64,000 bases of DNA from Streptomonospora litoralis (GTDB lineage: Bacteria; Actinomycetota; Actinomycetes; Streptosporangiales; Streptosporangiaceae), in the NCBI RefSeq assembly GCF_004323735.1, contig NZ_CP036455.1:863101-927100 (forward strand). Direction: 5' to 3'. Shown in pieces: positions 61,714 through 64,000 of this stretch. The position numbers and the translations under genes were made by a program. Positions within the stretch are counted from its first letter, which is position 1; each line of letters opens with the position of its first letter. The notes under the pieces are model-generated. The model did no database searches. It was given only the letters and a program-made list of their open reading frames with translations, and had not been told where the DNA came from.

Positions 61714-62592
61714 ATGTCCGATCTCCAGACCCGCACGGTGGACGCACCCGGCGCGACCATCCACTACGACGTCCGCGGCGACCTTTCCGACGCCGACGCG
61801 GCGCGGCCCGTTCTCATGCTGGTGGGCTCGCCGATGGACGCGAGCGGTTTCGCGACGCTGGCGGGACACTTCGCCGACCGGCCGGTCGTGACCTACGACC
61901 CCCGCGGAGCCGGACGCAGCGTCCGCACCGACGGCGCTTCGGAGACCACGCCCGAGGAGCACGCCGACGACCTGCGCCGGGTGATCGAGGCGCTCGGCGT
62001 CGACCGCGTCGATCTGTTCGGCAGCAGCGGTGGAGCGGTCAACTCGCTGGTATTGGTGTCCCGACACCCCCAGCGGGTGCGAACCTTGGTGGCCCACGAG
62101 CCGCCGACAGCCGAGGTCCTGCCGGACCGCGAGCAGGTGGAGGCCGTGAGCCGGGACATCCACGACACGTACCAGAGCCGGGGCATGGGGCCCGCGATGG
62201 CGAAATTCATCAAGCTCACCCAGCAGACGGGCCCCCTACCCGACAGCTACCTCGACGAGCCCGCTCCGGACCCTGCGGCGTACGGGCTGCCCACCGAGGA
62301 CGACGGCTCGCGCGACGATCCCCTGCTGGGGCAGAACATGCGGACCTGCTCCGCCTACCGGCTCGACTTCGGCGCCCTGGCTGCCGCCCCCGGCCGGGTC
62401 GTCATCGCGGCGGGCGAGGAATCCGCCGACGAGATGACCGGGCGAGCTGCGGCCGGGGTCGCCAAGCGGCTGGGAACCGAGCTGGTCGTCTTCCCCAGTC
62501 ACCACGGCGGCTACCTGGGCGGGGAGTTCGGCATGGAGGGGAAGCCGGAGGCGTTCGCTGCGGCGCTGCGGAAGGTGCTGTCGGAGAGTTGA
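61714..62592 (+). CDS. alpha/beta hydrolase
   Basis: 292 residues; GAAGGAG upstream of the ATG. VLMLVGSPMDASGFATL takes the oxyanion position, VTYDPRGAGRSVRTDG is typical of the family, GSSGGAVNSLVL gives the Ser nucleophile and PSHHGGYLGG the His. GSSGG instead of GxSxG with a bulky residue is characteristic of the tropinesterase/3-oxoadipate-lactonase-like group. Substrate unknown; monocistronic. Confidence 0.87.
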   Translation: MSDLQTRTVDAPGATIHYDVRGDLSDADAARPVLMLVGSPMDASGFATLAGHFADRPVVTYDPRGAGRSVRTDGASETTPEEHADDLRRVIEALGVDRVDLFGSSGGAVNSLVLVSRHPQRVRTLVAHEPPTAEVLPDREQVEAVSRDIHDTYQSRGMGPAMAKFIKLTQQTGPLPDSYLDEPAPDPAAYGLPTEDDGSRDDPLLGQNMRTCSAYRLDFGALAAAPGRVVIAAGEESADEMTGRAAAGVAKRLGTELVVFPSHHGGYLGGEFGMEGKPEAFAAALRKVLSES

Positions 62593-62680
62593 TGCGCGGT
62601 CGCCCGGTCGGCCTCGGTGCGCGGGTGCGTGGCCGCGGTCGTTGCCACGCACCCGCGCAGGAACCGGCCGGGGAGACGCC

Positions 62681-63406
62681 TCAGCCCTCGACGCAGCGGG
62701 TCGGCAGCGCCGTCGGGGACATGCCGGACTCGGCGGGAAACGCGAGCACGTCGTCCACACGCAGGTGGTCCACGACGGCGTCGTGGACCAGGATCCGCTG
62801 GTCCGAGCCCTCGCGGCAGGCCACCGTCACCAGTTCCGCGGCGAGCTCCGGCCGCGGCCACGGCAGGGACCACGTCCGATCGGTCGAAGCCACGGCGAAG
62901 GCGGCCGGCGATCCCGCGTTGCGCCCCAGCGCCTCCCCGCCGTCCACCACGGCGAACGCCCGGCCGTACGCGGCGGTCCGGCTCCGCCGGGCCGCCGACG
63001 GTCGGGGCCGCGACGCTGAAGCCGCGCAGCCGGAGCCGCGAGGCGGAGGCGAGGATGTCGGCGCACTCCACCGGAGCGGCCGCGTCCATGCCGGAGGTCG
63101 GCGGATCTCGTCGCCGCTCTTGCCCGGGCCGCACAGCGAGATACGCGTGCCGGGACACGCGCGCCGTACGGTGCGCAGGTCTTCGCTGCGGTGCACGTCG
63201 AACCCCGAGGTGTGTCCGGCGAGGACCGTCAGGAGTTCGGAACGGGGAGCGCGTACCGGAATCCGCAGGTCGGTCCCAGGAGGGAGCGACGCGCGGAGCC
63301 GGTGGGCCTGGTCCGCGATGCAGGGGAGGTCGTAGACACGGAGGGGGAACAGCCCGGAACCGGTTCGGTGGACGAACTCGTGGACGCGCTTCGGCAATTC
63401 GATCAT
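62681..63406 (-). pseudogene. decayed type III PLP-dependent decarboxylase
   Basis: The frame is open (241 codons), but similarity to alanine-racemase-fold decarboxylases jumps between frames. The first ~100 residues (LRVYDLPCIADQAHRLRASL, SGFDVHRSEDLRTVRRACPG, LCGPGKSGDEIRR) match the N-terminal barrel. The next ~30 matching residues (AAAPVECADILASASRLRLR) are in another frame around 63000-63090. The last part returns to the first frame (AFAVVDGG..., VDHLRVDDVLAFP). The PLP lysine region reads LRIPVRAPRS with no Lys, and ~130 residues of barrel are missing. A siderophore-type decarboxylase relic is the best guess. Confidence 0.5.
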
Positions 63407-64000
63407 GGGGGACTCCTAGCGCCGTTCGCTGGAGCCTTACTACCCACCGGGGAGCGGCGGTGTGTACGCCGTTCCCGGACTCGGGGCGCAGCCGGTACCG
63501 GCTGCGGACCCCGGGGGACGGACGTCCATGCAGGTGAACGCGGACACGGCCGTTGCGCGGTGGCCGGTTGTGGCAAGGCGACAACCGGGCACGGGTGATC
63601 GCGACGGTTCCCGCCGCGGTCGCGACCAGAGCCGTGGGCGGGCGTGGCAGCGGCCCGATGCGCTTGGCGGCAAGCCGGCGCACGCGCTTCGCCGGTCCGT
63701 GCCCCGTTGCCGCGGCCTCCGGGTGCGGCTCCGCGGGCACTGGACCCGGTCGGTGGTCAAGGCGGCCCGGGTCCGCTGGGCGGCCTTGTCGCTTGCCGGG
63801 CGGCGGGCTGCTTGAACGACGGAAGCGGCGGCAACGGCGGCGGGGGTGGAGCCCGTGCCATCGGTCCGGGTGGCTCACCGGTTGCGCGCCCGACGGCGCG
63901 CCGGGCATGGTCCGGGGGCTTTCGGCGCCGACGTGGCCCTGGAGACCTCTCGGCAGGTGATCCGGAGTCCGTTTATCCGCTATGCCGGTTTCCGGGGGAA
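63407..64000. other. non-coding end of window
   Basis: No gene could be supported on either strand. Frames are open only through GC bias. It holds copy 4 of the dispersed repeat. Confidence 0.4.
63772..63855 (+). repeat. dispersed intergenic repeat, copy 4
   Basis: Shows GGGCGGCCTTGTCGCTTGCC, GGGCGGCGGGCTGCTTGAAC and GGAAGCGGCGG in the same order as the other copies, but more diverged. Confidence 0.5.

Noticed and set aside
1-64000. CRISPR arrays, rRNA, prophage
   Set aside because: No regularly spaced repeats, no rRNA-like sequence and no phage structural genes were seen on either strand.

Overview
The window is a continuous high-GC actinobacterial chromosome segment. Coding density is high, GTG/TTG starts are common, and many gene junctions are 4-nt ATGA/GTGA overlaps. 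Markers that place it in the Actinobacteria include DUF3117, a DivIVA-domain protein, an O-methyltransferase/sigE/anti-sigma/HtrA block, AdnA-AdnB and MoeZ. A perfect copy of the Thermobifida CelR operator (53249-53262) makes a member of the Nocardiopsaceae or a relative the most likely host. That family-level placement is inference.

Housekeeping left arm (1-36 kb): truncated dapE; a LOG-family protein; a DivIVA-type membrane protein overlapping tag (DNA-3-methyladenine glycosylase I); a membrane-tethered Ser/Thr kinase with its small partner; a PaaG-like hydratase; DUF3117; leucyl aminopeptidase; an O-methyltransferase; and an envelope-stress operon sigE-rseA-rseB-htrA preceded by an ECF-type promoter. 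Next come an Fcy1-type cytosine deaminase, the P-loop Fe-S carrier Mrp, a CPBP protease, a PHP phosphoesterase, an MBL-fold pseudoenzyme, a DEAD-box helicase, a ferritin-like protein, a small-conductance channel, TetR, MoeZ, an alkyltransferase-like protein and a 2-hydroxyacid dehydrogenase.

Accessory region (36.4-54.3 kb): a 13-gene, single-strand, mostly translationally coupled operon that looks like an uncharacterised biosynthetic cluster. One module activates and desaturates a fatty acyl chain (FAAL, two paralogous acyl-CoA-dehydrogenase-like proteins, ACP1, KAS III). A second module resembles BtrI/BtrJ/BtrK of butirosin biosynthesis (ATP-grasp ligase, PLP decarboxylase, ACP2) and should make a carrier-bound decarboxylated amino acid. 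Then come a Cys-less KAS-like protein, half of an acyl-CoA dehydrogenase, a complete acyl-CoA dehydrogenase, a MATE exporter and a free-standing condensation-domain protein with a degenerate HHxxxDG motif. Two TTA codons lie in the operon. It is followed by a decayed ISAs1-type transposase, a LuxR regulator whose promoter carries the CelR-type operator, and an aadA-like nucleotidyltransferase.

Right arm (54.4-64 kb): adnA-adnB helicase-nucleases for double-strand-break processing, an alpha/beta hydrolase, and a decayed type III PLP decarboxylase. A family of ~110-bp intergenic repeats occurs at 15.2, 19.1, 19.2 and 63.8 kb. No rRNA, tRNA or CRISPR was found.
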